Positions 40,645 to 41,962 of a stretch of DNA of 41,962 bases are shown here, in pieces (position 1 is the stretch's first letter; the number at the start of each line of letters is the position of its first letter). Made by a program: the position numbers and the translations under genes. Below the pieces are notes generated by a model. That model saw nothing but the letters and a program-made list of their open reading frames with translations. It was not told the origin of the DNA and searched no databases. The stretch is taken from positions 1 through 41,962 of the forward strand of contig SOIS01000231.1 of NCBI GenBank assembly GCA_004375965.1, written 5' to 3'. The stretch is from Candidatus Cloacimonadota bacterium (GTDB lineage: Bacteria; Hydrothermota; E44-bin80).

Positions 40645-41585
40645 TTTTTCCTCCCTCCAAACTGAACAGGAACCGTGTAACGATTTATTAAGGGTGTGAA
40701 TGCATTCATTAATAGTATGGAATACATTACACCTTCTGGTAATCCTCCCCATGTCCTTATTATTATAACAAGAATGCCGCATCCTACCCCAAAGATATAC
40801 CTTCCTTTCTTTGTGACAGGGCTGGTAACAGGATCAGTTGCCATAAACAGTGCTCCAATCATTAAACCACCAGCAAAGAGATGAAACCAGGGTGTTGCGT
40901 ATTGAGCAGGTTTTATAAGATAGAGGACAGAGCTAAGGATAAGAACCGTTCCTATATAACTCAGGGGTATCCTCCAATCCATATATTTTTTTATAAGTAA
41001 GAATATTGCACCAATAATAAGTGCAATGGCACAGGTTTCACCAAGAGAACCGCCTGTGTTTCCAAGAAAAAGGTACAGTGTTGAAGTAATATTTTTGTCA
41101 AATTTCATTATAGATAGAGGAGTTGCAGTACTTACAGCATCAAATAGACCAGGTTTTATCCAGGTTGTAAGCATAACAGGAAATGTAGCCATCAGGAAAG
41201 CACGTCCAATGAGTGCAGGATTAAATATATTTTGCCCAAGTCCTCCAAAAATCTGTTTTCCTATAACAATCGCCATTACTGCACCAAGAAACCCAACCCA
41301 GAGTGGCAGGGATGGAGGAAGAACAAGCGCGAGCAAAAGCCCTGTGAGAAGTGCACTTCCATCGTTTATTGTTATGGTTTTTCTTCTTAATTTCTGAAAC
41401 ATCGCTTCTGTTAAGATTGTCCCTGCAATGCATACGATAATAAGAAGGAATGCCCTCAGTTTAAAGTAGTATATACTTGCAATTACAGCAGGAATGAGTG
41501 CATAGATAACACCTCTCATTACCATCGGTGTCGTAGGTTTCTCCTTCTGATGGGGCGAAACAGAAATAATAAGGTTTTCTTTCAT
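40641..41585 (-). CDS. rnfD: Rnf electron transport complex subunit D
   Basis: RnfD is a 314-residue polytopic membrane protein carrying covalent FMN. The conserved FGGLGQNIFNPALIGRAF lies at 113-130. The flavin segment is STATPL at 152-157, where the usual motif is SGATPL; T155 is the likely attachment site. The Ser-Thr-Ala-Thr reading differs from the common S-G-A-T by one residue. It starts 4 nt after rnfC and overlaps rnfG as ATGA. About nine membrane segments are visible. Confidence 0.95.
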   Translation of the reverse strand: MKENLIISVSPHQKEKPTTPMVMRGVIYALIPAVIASIYYFKLRAFLLIIVCIAGTILTEAMFQKLRRKTITINDGSALLTGLLLALVLPPSLPLWVGFLGAVMAIVIGKQIFGGLGQNIFNPALIGRAFLMATFPVMLTTWIKPGLFDAVSTATPLSIMKFDKNITSTLYLFLGNTGGSLGETCAIALIIGAIFLLIKKYMDWRIPLSYIGTVLILSSVLYLIKPAQYATPWFHLFAGGLMIGALFMATDPVTSPVTKKGRYIFGVGCGILVIIIRTWGGLPEGVMYSILLMNAFTPLINRYTVPVQFGGRKK

Positions 41586-41589
41586 CGTA

Positions 41590-41962
41590 TTATCCTTTCT
41601 TGCTCTCTAAGTTCCTTAATGCCAGTTTTCCAAGCTTTATGTATTGAACAATCGGAATCTTTGAGGGACATACGAATGCACAACTTCCACACTCTATGCA
41701 ATCCATTATATGACAACTATCCAATCTTTCCCACGCCTCACCTTTTGCAAATCTTACGTATTCTGTTGGTATAAGGTACATTGGACAGTGGTCAACGCAT
41801 CGTGCACATCTTATGCAATTAACCTCTTCCTCAATATCAATCTCATCTGCTGTTAGGACAAGAATTCCTGATGTTCCTTTAATAACAGGAACACCCATAT
41901 CAGATTGAGCAATTCCCATAAGAGGACCACCCATAATTACCTTCGCTGCATTATCTTTCAAC
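41590..41962 (-). CDS. rnfC: Rnf electron transport complex subunit C, C-terminal part
   Basis: Only the last 123 or so residues are in the window; the coding region runs off the right edge, so the true start is not visible. The TTG at 41961 is internal. The part present has the end of the NADH/FMN-binding domain (KVIMGGPLMGIA). Two 4Fe-4S clusters follow: CIRCARCVDHCP and CIECGSCAFVCPS. A short C-terminal tail (LGKLALRNLESKKG) ends the protein. RnfC is the NAD-binding subunit. The order C-D-G-E-A-B is that of Thermotoga- or clostridia-like rnf operons. Confidence 0.93.
   Translation of the reverse strand, partial: LKDNAAKVIMGGPLMGIAQSDMGVPVIKGTSGILVLTADEIDIEEEVNCIRCARCVDHCPMYLIPTEYVRFAKGEAWERLDSCHIMDCIECGSCAFVCPSKIPIVQYIKLGKLALRNLESKKG

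Noticed and set aside
40645-40782. 46-residue N-terminal extension of RnfG
   Set aside because: It lies within rnfD, is Cys/His-rich nonsense, and the ATGA-coupled ATG at 40644 gives a normal RnfG.
41026-41397. Plus-strand frame opposite rnfD
   Set aside because: It is a shadow of the conserved rnfD gene, with no start signal and no recognisable product.

Overview
The window is an AT-rich chromosomal segment from a diderm, probably strictly anaerobic bacterium. A TolC-type outer-membrane channel with a HlyD-type adaptor and a lipoprotein point to two membranes. The Rnf ferredoxin:NAD+ oxidoreductase points to anaerobic energy conservation. No 16S rRNA or unambiguous phylum marker is present. 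An uncultured lineage of the WOR-3/Stahlbacteria or Cloacimonadota kind is only a guess. Nothing seen is phage or plasmid; this reads as core chromosome, with intergenic spaces unusually rich in short degenerate tandem repeats and small palindromic elements.

Layout. (1) 161-1453: purB on the minus strand. (2) 1799-7719: a plus-strand run of parA (apparent CTG start), parB, three consecutive M42 aminopeptidases, an M23 peptidase and a bactofilin. (3) 7946-11935: rph, an RluA/RluD pseudouridine synthase and topA, ended by a rho-independent terminator. (4) 12128-15779: an orphan helix-hairpin-helix protein, a DUF1015 protein, UspA and a GNAT protein. (5) 15902-19243: a giant internally duplicated CPBP-type membrane protein. 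(6) 25867-19280, minus strand: Yip1 protein, ABC ATPase, TolC, signal peptidase I, HlyD/MacA adaptor and MacB permease, an export system with lepB embedded in it. (7) 27275-25985, minus: ECF sigma, zinc-binding anti-sigma and YbjQ, with overlapping reading frames. (8) 30235-27475, minus: groES, groEL, FmdB zinc ribbon and a lipoprotein. (9) tRNA-Val(TAC), then glcD-like FAD oxidase, glutamine synthetase, a truncated methyltransferase and an APC permease fused to a PTS EIIA domain, all plus strand. (10) HDAC-like deacetylase (minus). (11) 41962-37542, minus: rnfC (partial), D, G, E, A, B and rseC.

Functional themes are chromosome segregation and cell-shape/envelope remodelling (parAB, M23, bactofilin), peptide turnover, RNA/DNA housekeeping, efflux, envelope-stress sigma control, chaperonins, nitrogen assimilation with amino-acid uptake, and Rnf-driven energy conservation.

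Several transcription starts share a near-consensus TTGAC(A/T) box, a 16-17 nt spacer and a T/A-rich -10. The groESL promoter is followed by a long AT-rich inverted repeat where CIRCE would usually lie. The most notable observations are the double CPBP protein with an apparently dead second half, a dispersed palindromic repeat that supplies the C-terminus of the ABC ATPase, heptamer repeats bracketing lepB, the groESL operator candidate, and the APC-EIIA fusion.
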